This document shows positions 1 to 11,756 of a stretch of 64,000 nt of DNA, piece by piece. The translations under genes and the position numbers were made by a program. Source of the DNA: Budorcas taxicolor (lineage: Eukaryota; Chordata; Mammalia; Artiodactyla; Bovidae); assembly GCF_023091745.1 (NCBI RefSeq), contig NC_068935.1, positions 21,869,775-21,933,774 on the forward strand. Reading direction: 5' to 3'. Every line of letters starts with the position of its first letter. Position 1 is the stretch's first letter. The notes beneath the pieces were generated by a model. It was given only the letters and a program-made list of their open reading frames with translations, was not told the origin of the DNA and searched no databases.

Positions 1-263
1 TTTTTTTTCAGATAATAAGTGGTAGTATTGTTGCTGTTTTATTCTTAAGAGTTTAAACTGAAGATTTTCCTTATTTTACTAGTATGTTGGTAATATGGCA
101 AATATTGGTTGCAAGAGAGAAATTAATTATTAGTGACTAATATCATGTCAGTTTCTATACAATACACATAATTCCATAGACACATAAGTAAATGTAATAT
201 TGCAAAGTATTTGCTGGACAACCTGAATATTAGATGAAAATACAACTTAAGCAGCTCTGTAAG
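1..263. other. Unassigned AT-rich DNA at window edge
   Basis: No gene and no repeat I can name before the first BovB copy begins near 264. The apparent minus-strand frame that runs into this stretch is mostly the antisense of BovB and is not a gene. Confidence 0.4.
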
Positions 264-903
264 TGGTCTGATAACTTCATAGGAAATAGATGGGGAAACA
301 GTGGAAACAGTGTCAGACTTTATTTTGGGGGGCTCAAAAGTCACCACAGATGGTGATTGCAGCCATGAAATTAAGAGATGCTTACTCCTTGGAAGGAAAG
401 TTATGACCAACCTAGACAGCATATTCAAAAGCAGAGACATTACTTTGCCAACAAAGGTCCATCTAGTCAAGGCTATGGTTTTTCCAGTGGTCATGTATGG
501 ATGTGAAAGTTGGACTGTGAGGAAAGCTGAGCGCCGAAGACTTGATGCTTTTGAACTGTGGTGTTGGAGAAGACTCTTGAGAGTCCCTTGGACTGCAAGG
601 AGATCCAACCAGTCCATTCTAAAGGAGATCAGTCCTGGGTGTTCTTTGGAAGGACTGATGCTAAAGCTGAAGCCCCAACACTTTGGCCACCTCAGATGAA
701 AAGTTGACTAATTAGAAAAGACTCTGATGCTGGGAGGGATTGGGGGCAGAAGGAGAAGGGGATGACAGAGGATGAGATGGCTGGATGGCATCACTTGGGT
801 GAACTCTGGGGGTTGGTGAATGGACATGGAGGCCTGGCGTGCTGCAGTTCATGGGGTCACAAAGAGTCGGACACGACTGAGCAGCTGAACTGAACTGAAC
901 TGA
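264..903 (+). mobile_element. BovB (RTE LINE) 3' fragment, 5'-truncated
   Basis: This is the last ~640 bp of a BovB retrotransposon. The frame at 301-699 encodes the region after the reverse-transcriptase catalytic core, with the block LPTKVHLVKAMVFPV followed by MYGCESWT and a WCWRRLLRVPW block that recur in every BovB copy of this window. The element ends in the typical 3' tail: a GTCGGACACGACTGA motif followed by repeated GAACT units near 868-903. The RT core and endonuclease are absent, as expected for a 5'-truncated retrotransposed copy. It cannot encode an active enzyme. The homology start is judged by eye. Confidence 0.93.
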
Positions 904-967
904 TAACTGGTTGAGTGTTAAATCTAAAGAAAGTGAATTAAATAATCGGTACTATTAACTTAGAGAA

Positions 968-1250
968 ATATATTTTTTCATTTATTTTTTAAATTTTTAT
1001 TTTACATAGAAGTATTATAGCCAATTCACAATGTTGTGATAGTTTCAGGTGAACAGCAAAGTGATTCAGACATATGTATACATGTATCTATTCTTCCCCA
1101 AACTCCCCTCCCATCCAGGCTGCCACATAACACTGAGCAAAGTTCCATGTGCTATACAGTAGGTCCTTGTTGGTTATCCATTTTAAATATAGCAGTGTGT
1201 ACATATCCATTCCAAACTCCCTAACTATCCCTTCCCCCCATCCTAAGCCC
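968..1250 (-). mobile_element. L1 3' UTR fragment (antisense)
   Basis: Antisense copy of a ruminant L1 3' end. Diagnostic blocks are GTTTCAGGTGAACAGCAAAG near 1043 and the antisense of CTATAGCACAGGGAACT-type sequence near 1150, then an antisense of the ATTTAAAATGGATAACCAAC region. There is no ORF2 sequence. It is a 5'-truncated insertion whose 3' end is at the left. Confidence 0.8.
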
Positions 1251-1536
1251 AAGGGGTTTCTTTTAAGATGACTCTATTATTGGTTCTGTCCCATGCAGTT
1301 TCTATCAGTGACTTGTAGGGGGATATTCATGATATGATAATAAAATATGTGGAGGTATAATTCAGATTCAGAGTCTCAAGAGGTCATGAGAGTTTGGAAT
1401 GATTGGCTGAAACTATAAAAATGAAATTTGGAAAAGATCTTCAATTTGTTTCTCAGTCATAAGTGTTCAAGTATAAGATAAATATAACATAGCTAAAGAA
1501 TAGCAGGCATGAAAAGTTCTGGGTGTTTGAACTATC
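1251..1536. other. No feature recognised
   Basis: AT-rich intergenic DNA between an L1 fragment and a Bov-tA. No open frame of note and no repeat recognised. Confidence 0.4.
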
Positions 1537-1862
1537 GTGAAAGTGAAAGTCACTCAGTTGTATCTGACTCTTTGTGACAGTCCATGAATTCTCCAGGCCA
1601 GAATACTGGAGTGGCTAGCCTTTCCCTTCTCCAGGAGATCTTCCCAACCCAGGGGATCAAACCCAGGTCTCCCACATTGCAGGTGGATCCTTTACCAGCT
1701 GAGCCACAAGGGAAGCCCATAATACCGGAGCGGGTAGCTTATCCCTTCTCGAAAGGGATCTTCCCAACCCAGGAATCAAACCGGGGTCTCCTGTCTTGCA
1801 GGCAAATTCTTTACCAACTGAGTTGTTAGGGAAGCCCTCAACTGAGTTATTAGGGAAGCCCT
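1537..1862 (-). mobile_element. Composite Bov-tA SINE (antisense, two heads)
   Basis: A Bov-tA SINE read on the minus strand. The BovB-derived tail starts at 1537 (GTGAAAGTGAAAGTCACTCAG) and the first tRNA-Glu-like head ends at about 1718 (GGGAAGCCC). A second body and head follow directly and end at 1838, so the element carries two heads and one tail. The last 23 nt of the second head (1816-1838) are repeated at 1840-1862 with one mismatch, a local duplication. The same composite arrangement recurs at 62040-62354, which suggests a source variant and not a chance nesting. SINEs of this family are normally driven by an internal Pol III promoter in the head. Confidence 0.85.
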
Positions 1863-2266
1863 GAACTGACTATAGATACTGAGTACTGAGGCAGGTTAGG
1901 AAAGCTAATATGAAGAACCAAAGAACATCAGAGTTGTTTGAAGCCCAGGAATACTCAGAGAAATGGTATATATAGTATAATTTCCTTTCCACTACATAAT
2001 ATTACAAATGGATGAAGACTAACTCTGCTTCTTTCTGCTGTCTCTTCTCTCTCCCTGTATTTCCACAAGGGAAATGATGGAGAAACTATCATAAGAGTCA
2101 GGAGAACTTTGAGGGAATTTACACACAAACTTAATGAAAATCAGAAAATGTGGTCATTTTTATTATGTGAACAGTATGTAACATGTTAATAAAGTTTGTG
2201 TTCTTTGCCTTGAACATTAAATCTCATCAGATTATGTGATTTTATTATGTAAGCAATTGATGTCTG
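1863..2266. other. No feature recognised
   Basis: Unassigned AT-rich sequence. An AATAAA lies near 2190 but there is no downstream poly(A) or upstream coding frame that would make it a gene end. Confidence 0.4.
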
Positions 2267-2283
2267 CTGAAAAAAAAAAAAAA

Positions 2284-4816
2284 GAGTCAGAAATGCAGTA
2301 CTTGGATGCAATCTCAAAAACTACAGACGATCTCTGTTCGTCTCCAAGGCAAACCATTCAATATCACAGTTATCCAAGTCTATGCCCCAACCAGTAACGC
2401 TGAAGAAGCTGAGTTGAACAGTTTTATGAAGACCTACAAGACCTTTTAGAACTAACACCCAAAAAAGATGTCCTTTTCAATATAGGGGACTGAAATGCAA
2501 AAGTAGGAAGTCAAGAAACACCTGGAGTAACAGGCAAATTTGGTCTTGGAATACAGAATGAAACAGGGCAAAGACTAATAGAGTTTTGCCAAGAAAATGC
2601 ATTGGTCATAGCAATCACCCTCTTCCAACAACACAGAAGAAGACTCTACACATGGACATCACCAAATGGTCAACACCGCAATCAGATTGATTATATTCTT
2701 TGCAGCCAAAGATGAAGAAGCTCTATACAGTCAACAAAAACAAGACCAGGAGTTGACTGTGGCTCAGATCATGAACTTCTTATTACCAAATTCAGACTCA
2801 AATTGAAGAAAGCAGGGAAAACCACTAGACCATTCAGCTATGACCTAAATCAAATCCCTTATGATTATACAGAGGAAGTGAGAAATAGATTTAAGGGCCT
2901 AGATCTGATAGATAGAGTGCCTGATGAACTATGGAATGAGGTTCGTGACACTGTACAGGAGACAGGGATCAAGACCATCCCCATGGAAAAGAAATGCAAA
3001 AAAGCAAAATGGCTGTCTAGGGACGCCTTACAAATAGGTGTGAAAAGAAGAGAGGTGAAAAGCAAAGGAGAAAAGGAAAGATATAAGCATCTGAATGCAG
3101 AGTTCCAAAGAATAGCAAGAAGAAATAAGAAAGCCTACTTCAGCGATCAATGCAAAGAAATAGAGGGAAAGAACAGAATGGGAAAGACTAGAGATTTCTC
3201 CAAGAAAATTAGAGATACCAAGGGAACATTTCATGCAAAGATGGGCTCGATAAAGGACAGAAATGGCATGGATCTAACAGAAGCAGAAGATATTAAGAAG
3301 AGGTGGCAAGAATACATGGAAGAACTGTACAAAAAAAATCCTCACGACCCAGATAATCATGATGATGTGATCACTAATCTAGAGCCAGACATCTTGGAAA
3401 GTGAAATCAAGTGGGCCTTAGAAAGCATCACTCTGAACAAAGCTAGTGGAGGTGATGGAATTCCAGTTGAGCTAGTTCAAATCCTAAAAGATGATGCTGT
3501 GAAAGTGCTGCACTCAATATGCCAGCAAATTTGGAAAACTCAGCAGTGGCCACAGGACTGGAAAAGGTCAGTTTTCATTCCAATCCCAAAGAAAGGCAAT
3601 GCCAAAGAATGCTCAAACTACCGCACAATTGCCCTCATCTAACATGCTAGTAAAGTAATGCTCAAAATTCTCCAAGCCAGGCTTCAGCAATACATGAACC
3701 ATGGACTCCCTGATGTTCAAGCTGGTTTTAGAAAAGGCAGAGGAACCAGAGATCAAATTGCCAACATCTGATGGATCATGGAAAAAGCAAGAGAGTTCCA
3801 GAAAAACATCTAATTCTGCTTTATTGACTATGCCAAAGCCTTTGACTGTGTGGATCACAATCAACTGTGGAAAATTTAACCTGCCTCTTGAGAAATCTGT
3901 ATGCAGGTCAGGAAGAAACAGTTAGAACTGGACATGGAACAACAGACTTGTTTCAAATAGGAAAAGGAGTATGTCAAGGCTGTATATTGTCACCCTGCTT
4001 ATTTAACTTATATGCAGAGTACATCATGAGAAACACTGGACTGGAATAAACACAAGCTGGAATCAAGATTGCCGGGAAAAATATCAATAACTTCAGATAT
4101 GCAGATGACACCACCCTTATGGCAGAAAGTGAAGAGGAGCTAAAAAGCCTCTTGATGAAAGTGAAAGAGGAGAGTGAAAAAGTTGGCTTAAAGCTCAACA
4201 TTCAGAAAACAAAGATCATAGTATCTGGTCCCATCACTTCATGGGAAATAGATGGGGAAATAGTAGAAACAGTGTCAGACTTTATTTTTTGTGGCTCCAA
4301 AATCACTGCAGATGGTGATTCCAGCCATGAAATTAGAAGACGCTTACTCCTTGGAAGAAAAGTTATCTATACTCATAGATAGTATATTCAAAAGCAGAGA
4401 CATTACTTTGCCGACTAAGTTCCGTCTAGTCAAGGCTATGGTTTTTCCATTGGTCATGTATGGATGTGAGAGTGGACTGGGAAGAAGGCTGAGCACCAAA
4501 GATTTGATGCTTTTGAACTGTGGTGTTGGAGAAGACTCTTGAGAGTCCCTTGGACTGCAAGGAGATCCAACCAGCCCATTCTGAAGGAGATCAGCCCTGG
4601 GATTTCTTTGGAAGGAATGATGCTAAAGCTGAAACTCCAGTACTTTGGCTACCTCATGCGAAGTGACAGAGGATGAGATGGCTGGATGGCATCACGGACT
4701 CGGTGGACGTGAGTCTGAGTGAACTCCAGGAGTTGGTGATGAACAGGGAGGCCTGGTGTGCTGCGATTCAAGGGGTCGCAAAGAGTCGGACACGACTAAG
4801 CGACTGAACTGAACTG
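2284..4816 (+). mobile_element. BovB LINE, long 5'-truncated copy with EN tail and RT
   Basis: This is the longest BovB here (~2.5 kb). Order: part of the apurinic-type endonuclease, linker, reverse transcriptase, C-terminal block, 3' tail. The endonuclease catalytic GSDH motif is at 2761-2772. The frame 2803-3642 (279 aa) holds the linker and the RT N-terminal part, and the RT active-site YADD is at 4098-4109. It is clearly dead. There are stops at 2491-2493 (in the endonuclease GDWNAK motif, W to stop), 2713-2715, 3640-3642, 3769-3771 and 3811-3813. About 30 nt are missing near 3877, and about 60 nt are missing at 4664 just before the 3' tail. It begins and ends at runs of 14 A (2270-2283 and 4817-4830). 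RTE elements of this kind move by target-primed reverse transcription. Confidence 0.95.
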
Positions 4817-4931
4817 AAAAAAAAAAAAAAGCAAGTATTTGGTTTATGCATTTCTGGGGGAAAAGATTCTATTGCATTCTCCTCATCCTAAAGCAGTCAT
4901 TAGTTATTGTTGATTTTACCTTGTCTTCTGT

Positions 4932-5110
4932 ATTAGTTAGGGTTCTCCAGAGAAAACAAAGCAATAAAACAGGGTTTATTTTAAACATTTGGCCTGTGCA
5001 GTTGTAGAAGTTCTAATTCAATATCTACAGGGGAGGTTGGCAGGCTGGAGACTGGGAAAAGTTGTAATCTGAATCCAAAAACAGTCTGCAGGCAGAATTT
5101 CTTCTTGAGA
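4932..5110 (-). mobile_element. Possible MLT2-type (ERVL) LTR end, antisense
   Basis: The block ATTAGTTAGGGTTCTCCAGA near 4934, followed by a degraded GCAGGCTGGAGAC-type block and GCAGTCTGC-type sequence, resembles the antisense 3' half of an MLT2-like LTR. No internal retroviral gene is present. The family name is from recall and the end at right is uncertain. Confidence 0.45.
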
Positions 5111-5369
5111 TGAATTACAGTTAAGATGAATGCTAAGAACTATACAGTACTTTGGAATCATATGACACAAACACACTTAGAATGCTTCAAAAATGACATT
5201 TGAACTATGCTGGATGCTTACAAGTTAGCGAGGTAAAAGGAGAACAAACATGTGTTACCAACTGTATTGGGAGAGAGTGTGGTGAATATTAAAGTCTGAG
5301 ATAGGTCAATGTAGTTAAGAAAGAGAGAATAATGAAGAACATGATTCAGATAAGAATGCAGATTAGGGA

Positions 5370-5860
5370 TGAGTCATGGGATATCTTGATAAGTACTTTA
5401 GGGTATTATGCCTTTACCCTAAGTGTTAAAGGAAAACATTAAAAGTTTTTAAGTAAGGGAAATACATCATTAGATTTTCTTTCAAATACCCGATTCTGAG
5501 TATATAGAATAGGCTAGAGAGAGAACAGAATAGAAGAGGATTAATATATTATGTATATTATAATATAATCAATTAATATATTATTGCTTTTTCACAGAAG
5601 AGATAGAACTAAGGCGATGTAATGTAGAGATATTTAAGTGGATTCAATGATGGAGTAGATACATGGGGTGAGGGAGAGAGTGTTAGACCAAATGGGTAGT
5701 GATATCATTTGGGGGTATAAGGGACACGTGAATAACACTAGTTTGGGGAGGCAAAAATGGAGTATATTGTGAATTTGTTTTTATTTTTGAGGTGCCATTG
5801 AGACAACTAAAAAGATATAAATTTGAGCACAGAGAAAAGATTTGTTCTAGAGACAAAGTT
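5370..5860 (-). mobile_element. Old L2 LINE fragment (antisense, decayed)
   Basis: Decayed blocks match the antisense of L2: a TTTTTAAGTAAGGGAAATACAT block at 5445, a GGGTGAGGGAGAGAG block at 5666, and a TGAGGTGCCATTGAGACA block at 5787. The order and spacing fit L2 read backwards. No frame survives. AT-rich simple sequence interrupts it around 5545-5590. Confidence 0.55.
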
Positions 5861-5882
5861 TTGAATACTAGTAATTTTTGCA

Positions 5883-7626
5883 TCAGTTCAGTTCAGTCAC
5901 TCAGTCGTGTCCGACTCTTTGCGAGCCCATGAACCGCAGTACACCAGGCCTCCCTGTCCATTACAAACTTCCGGAGTTCACTCAAACCCATGTCCATTGT
6001 GTTGGCGATGCCATCCAACCATCTCATCCTCTGTCATCCCCTTCTCCTCCTTCCCTCAATCTTTCCTAACATCAGGGTCTTTTCAAATGAGTCAGCTCTC
6101 TGCATCAGGTGACCAAAATTTTGGAGTATCAGCTTCAACATCAGTCCCTCCAATGAACACCCAAGACTGCTTTAGGATGGACTGGTAGGATCTCCTTGCA
6201 TTCCAAGGGACTCTCAAGAGCCTTCTCCAACACCACACTTCAAAAGTATCAATTCTTTGGTGCTCAGCTTTCTTTACAGTCCAACTCTCACATCCATACA
6301 TGACCACTGGAAAAACTATAGCCTTGACTAGACAGACCTTTGTTGGCAAAGAAATGTCTCTGCTTTTGAATATGCTATCTAGGTTCGTCATAACTTTCCT
6401 TCCAAGGAGTAAGTGTCTTTTAAATTCATGTCTACAATCACCATCCAGAGTGGTTTTGGAGCCCAAAAAAATAAAGTCAGCCACTGTTTCCCCATTTATT
6501 TGCCATGAAGTGATGGGACCGGATGTCATGATCTTAGCTTTCTGAATGTTGAGCTTTAAGCCAACTTTTTCGCTCTCTTCTTTCATTTTATTCAAGAGGC
6601 TCTTTATTTCTTCGCTTTCTGCCATAAGGCTGATGTCCTCTGCATATCTGAGGTTATTGATATTTCTACTGGCAATCTTGATTCCAGCTTGTGATTCCTC
6701 CAACCCAGCATTTCTCATGATGTACTCTGCACATAAGTTAAATAAGCAGGGTGACAATATACAGCCTTGATGTACTCCTTTTCCTATTTGGAACCAGTCT
6801 GCTGTTCCACGTCCAGTTCTAACTGTTGCCTCCTGACCTGCATACAGGTTTCTCAAAAGGCAGGTCAGGTGGTTTGGTATTCCCATCTCTTTCAGAATTT
6901 TCCACAGTTTATTGTGACCCACACAAAGGCTTTAGCATAGTCAATAAGGCAGAAATAGATGTTTTTCTGGAACTCTTTTGCTTTTTCTATGATCCATCAA
7001 ATGTTGGCAATTTGATCTCTGGTTCCTCTGCCTTTTCTAAAACCAACTTGAACATCAGGGAGTTCACAGTTCATGAATTGCTGAAGCCTGGCTTGGAGAA
7101 GTTTGAGGATTATTTTACTAGCGTGTGAAATGAGTGCAATTGTTTGGTAGTTTGAGCATTCTTTGGCATTATCTTTCTTTGGGATTGGAATGAAAAGTGA
7201 GGTTTTCCAGTCCTGTGGCCACTGCTGAGTTTTCCAAATTTGCTGGCATATTGAGTGCAGCACTTTCACAGCATCATCTTTCAGGATTTGAAATAACGCA
7301 ACTGGAATTCCATCACCTTCTAGCTTTGTTTGTCGTGATGCTTCCTAAGGCCCACCTGACTTCACATTACAGGATGTCCAGCTCTAGGTGAGTGGGAATG
7401 ATCATACCTTCATGATTATCTTGGTCGTGAAGATCTTTTTTGTACAGTTCTTCTGTGTATTCTTGCCACCTCTTCTTAATATCTTCTGCTTTTGTTAGGT
7501 CCATACCATTTCTGTCCTTTATTGTGCCCATCTTTGCATGAAATGTTCCCTTGGTATCTCTAATTTTCTTGAATAGATCTCTAGTGTTTCCAATTCTATT
7601 GTTTTCCTCTATTTATTTGCATTGAT
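5883..7626 (-). mobile_element. BovB LINE (antisense) with RT half, mutated active site
   Basis: A BovB copy on the minus strand with its 3' tail at 5883 and its 5' truncation near 7626, within the linker before RT. The minus-strand frame 6922-6092 (276 aa) covers the RT from a GHNKLWKIL block through the C-terminal WCWRRLLRVPW block. The RT catalytic motif reads YAED (6646-6635) where the other copies have YADD, so one catalytic aspartate is changed. Upstream, the frame 7269-6997 carries an earlier RT block (HSICQQIWKTQQWPQDW) in a separate segment, so the ORF is broken between them. It is inactive. It faces the BovB at 7805 head to head. Confidence 0.94.
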
Positions 7627-7804
7627 ATAAAATATTTGAACAGTTTTGCTCTCTTAATTTTTTTGTTTTATTTTCATTATTTTTATGTTTACTCCCAGAG
7701 AGGTTGCATTTGAATGAGTGGACAACCAGACCATAGATAGGTTTATTCTGTAATATCAGAGAGTGATAGTGCAGTAAGAATAAAATCAGTATATATATAT
7801 TTTT
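7627..7804. other. Spacer between inverted BovB copies
   Basis: A 178-bp T-rich unassigned spacer between the 5' ends of two BovB copies in opposite orientation. Confidence 0.5.
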
Positions 7805-8502
7805 AGACTTAAAGCTCAACATTCAGAAAACTAAGATCATGGCATCCGGTCCTATCACTTCATGGCAAATGAATGAGGAAACAGTGGAAACAGTGGCTGA
7901 CTTTATTTTTCTGGGGCTCCAAAATCACTGCAGATGGTGACTGCAGCCATGAAATTAAAAGACACTTACTTCTTGGAAGGAAAGTTGTGACCAACCTAGA
8001 TAGCATATTCAAAAGCAGAGACATTCCTTTTCAACAAAGGTCCATCTAGTCAAGGCTATGTTTTTTCCAGTGGTCATATATGGATGTAAGATTTGAACTA
8101 TAAAGAGAGCTGAACACCAAAGAATTGATGCTTTTGAAGTGTGGTGCTGGAGAACTCTTGAGAGTCCCTTGCGCTGCAAAGAATTCCAACCAGTCCATCC
8201 TAAAGGAGATCAGTACTGGGTGTTCATTGGAAGACTGATGTTGAAGGTGAAACTCTAATACTTTGGCCACCTGATGCGAAGAACTGACTCATTCCAAAAG
8301 ACCCTGATGCTGGAAAAGATTGAATGCAGGCAGAGAAGGAGACGACAGAGGATGAGATGGTTGGATGGCATCACCAACTCAATGGACATGAATTTGAATA
8401 AACTCCAGCAGTTGGTGAAGGACAGGGAGGCCTGGCATGCTGCAGTTCCTGGGGTCGCAAAGAGTCAGACATGGCTGACCAACTGAACTGAACTGAATTG
8501 AA
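7805..8502 (+). mobile_element. BovB LINE 3' fragment
   Basis: About 700 bp of BovB from just after the RT core to the repeated GAACT tail (8484-8502). The first block is the AAAGCTCAACATTCAGAAAA region at 7810. Small indels break every frame. It is in the opposite orientation to the preceding copy. Confidence 0.92.
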
Positions 8503-8505
8503 ATA

Positions 8506-10131
8506 ATTATTTATTTTTAATCAAAGAATAATTGCTTTACTGTATTCTGTTGGTTTCTGTCATACATCAATATGGTGTACATCAGCCATAGGTTTACATA
8601 TATCCTCTCCCTCTTGAACCTCCCTCCCCATTTCCTTCCCCACCATACCCCTCTACATTGTTACAGAGCCCTGATGTGAGTTTCCTGAGTGATACAGCAA
8701 ATTCACATTAGCTATCTATTTCACTTATGGTAATGTATGTTTCCATGTTTCTCTATGCATCTCCTCTTTCCTACTTCCCACCATTGTGTCCATAAGTCTG
8801 TTCTCTATGATTGTTTCTCCATTGCTGCCTTGCAAATAATTTCATCAGTACCATCTTTCTAGATTCCATATATATGTAATTTGTTTTTCTATTTGTGACT
8901 TCACTCTGTATAATAGGTTCTAGGTTCATCCACCTATTAGAACTGACTCAAATATGTTCCTTTTTATGACTAAGTAATATTCCATTGTATATATGTAACA
9001 CAGCTTCTTTATCCATTCATCTGCCGATGGACATCTAGGTTGTTTCCATATTCTAGCTATTGTAAATAGTGCTGCAAATGAATATTGGGATACATGTGTC
9101 TCTTTCAATTTTGGTTTCCTCAGGTTATATGCCTAGTAGTGGAATTGCTGGGTCATATGGTAGTTTTATTCCTAGTTTTTAAAGGAATCTCCATACTCTC
9201 TCCCAAAGCAGTTGAGTCAATTTACATTCCCACCAACAGTGCAAGAAGGTTGCCTTTTCTCCACACCCTCTGTGGCATTTATTGTTTGTAGACTTTTTGA
9301 TGATGTCCGTTCTGACCAGTGTAAGATGATATCTCATTGTAGTTTTGATTTGCTTTTCTCTAATAATGAGCTATGTTGAGCATCTTTTCATATGTTTATT
9401 AGCCATCTGTATGTCTTCCTTGGAAAAATCTCTCTTTAGGTCTTTTTCCCATATTTTTGATTGGGTATTGTGTTTTTCTGGTATTGAGTTGTATGACCTG
9501 CTTTTATATTTTGGAAATTAATCCTTCGTGGATTGTTTCATTTGCTATTATTTTCTTCCATTCTGAGGGTTGTCTTTTCACCTTGTTTGTAGTTTCTTTT
9601 GCTGTTTTGCTGTTCAAAAGCTTTTAAGTTTAATTGGGTCCCACTTTTTTTATTTTTGTTTTTATTTCCATTACTGTAGGAGGTGGATCATAGAGGATCT
9701 TGCTGTGATTTATGTCATCGAGTGTTCTGCCTAAGTTTTCCTTTAAGAGTTTTATAGTTTCTGGTCTTACATTTAGGTTTTTAATTCATTTTGAATTTAT
9801 CTTTGTGTATGGCATTAGGAAGTGTTCTAATTTCATTCTTTTACACATAGCTATCCAATTTTCCCAGCACCACTTATTGAAAAGGCTGTCTTTACCCCAT
9901 TGTATAGTCTTGCCTCTTTTGTCAAAAATAAGGTACCCATAGGTGCATGGGTTTCTCTCTAGGCTTTCTATCTTGTTCCATTGGTCTATATTTCTGTTTT
10001 TCTGCCAGTACCATACTGTCTTGATGACTGTTGCTTGTTGTACAAGTCTGAAGTCAGGAAGGTTGATTACTCCAGTTCCATTTTTCTTTCTCAAAATTGC
10101 TTTGGCTATTCAGGGTCTTTTGTGTTTCCAT
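8506..10131 (-). mobile_element. Ruminant L1, 3' end with ORF2 C-terminus (antisense)
   Basis: An L1 read on the minus strand: 3' UTR from 8506 to about 8900, then the ORF2 C-terminus. Minus-strand frame 10094-9786 (102 aa) shows typical ORF2 C-terminal sequence (block VIKTVWYWQKNRNIDQWNKI, then DSLFNKWCWENW). Another minus frame, 9108-8926, gives the MEYYLVIKRN block near the ORF2 end. The endonuclease and RT domains are missing because the copy is 5'-truncated. It runs directly into a second, more diverged L1 in the same orientation at 10132. Confidence 0.9.
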
Positions 10132-11756
10132 ATTGAAATATAGTTGATTTATTATATTTGTTGTGTTATTTGCTATAATGTTGTATTAGTTTCAGGTGTA
10201 CAGCAGAGTAATTCATATATATATATAATATATACAATATTATAATATATATTATTTTTTATATTCTGTTCCATTATAGGTTATTACATGATATTGAGTA
10301 TAGTTCCCTGTGTTATACAGTAGGTCCTTTTTGGTTATTTATTTTATATAATAGTGTGTATATTTTAAATCCAAAGTCCTAATTTATCCCTGTTCCCTTT
10401 CCCCTTTGGTAACTATCAGTCTCTTTTCTATGTCTGTGAGTCTATTTCTGCTTTGTAAATAAGTTCATTTGTAGCACTTTTTAGATTCCACATGTAAGTG
10501 ATATAATACTATGTTTGTCTTTCTCTGACTTATTTCACTTAGGGTGATATTCTCTAGATCAATCTGTGCTGCTGCAAATGGCATTAGTTCATTCTTTTTT
10601 ATGGCTGCATAATATTCCATTGTGTATATATACCACTTCTTTACTTTATTCATCCATCTGTTGTTCAACACTTGGGTTGCTTCTGTGTCTTTACTATTAT
10701 AAATAGTGCTGCTATGAACATTGGGGTACATGTATCTTTTCAAATTAGCATTTTCTCTGGATATGTGCCCAGGAGTGGGGTTGCTGGATCACATGGTAAT
10801 TCTATATTTGATTTTTAAAGGAACCTCCGTACTCTTCTCCATAGTGCCTGCACTAAGTTATATTCCCAACAATATTGCAGAGGGGTTCATTTTTCTCCAC
10901 ACTGTCTCCAGCATTTGTTACTTGTAGACTTTTTGATGATGACCATTCTGACCTGTGTGAGGTACTTCACTGTAATTTTGATTTGTATATCTCTAATAAT
11001 TAGTGATGTTGAGCATCTTTTCATGTGCATTTGGCCATCAGTATGTCTTCTTTGGAGAAATGTCTATTTAGATCTTCAGCCCATTTATTAATTAGGTTGT
11101 ATTGATGTATATGTACAATTTGTATATTTTGGAAGTTAATCTCATGTCTGTTGCGTCATTTGCAAATATTCTTTCCCATTCCAAGGACTGTCTTTTTGTC
11201 TTGTTTATGGTTTCCTTTGCTGTGCAAAAGCTTTTAAGTTTAAGTAGGTTTCACTTGTTTATTTTTATTTTGATTTCCATTACACTCGGAGACAGATCCA
11301 AAACAATATTGCTGCAATTTATCTCAAAGATTGTTTTGTGTATGTTTTCCTCGAAGAATTTTATAGTATCTTGTCTCACATTTAGTCTTTAATCCATTTT
11401 TAGTTTATTTTTGTATGTGGTTTTACAGAATGTGCTTTCATTCTTTTCATGTAGCTGTCTAGTTTTTCCAGTACCACCTATTGCAAGTACTTGCCTCCTT
11501 TTCTTCATTGTCTATTCTTGCCTCATTTGTTGTAGATTAATCAACTGTAACTGTGTGGGTTTTTTTTTTTTTTTTCCTTCTGGGCTTTCTATCCTGTTCC
11601 ATTGATCTAGTGTCTGCTTCTGTGCCAGTACCACACTGTTTTGATGAATGTAGCTTTGTAGTATAGTTTAACATCAGGAAGTCTGATTCCTCCAGCTCCA
11701 TTCTTATTTTTCAAGATTGCTTTAGCTATTTGGGGTCTTTTGTAATTCTATACAAA
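10132..11756 (-). mobile_element. Older L1 3' half (antisense)
   Basis: A second antisense L1 starting at its 3' UTR (TATAGTTGATTTATTATAT at 10140) and running into ORF2. Minus frame 10743-10465 carries a decayed MEYYAAIKKNE block, the ORF2 C-terminus. It is more diverged than its left neighbour. Its ORF2 truncation point (near 11750) is within a few tens of nucleotides of that of the left copy. A short AT-rich expansion sits at 10218-10262 and a T-run at 11560-11575. Confidence 0.85.

Noticed and set aside
4932..5110. An intact endogenous retrovirus
   Set aside because: Only an LTR-like end is visible, with no internal coding sequence or second LTR.
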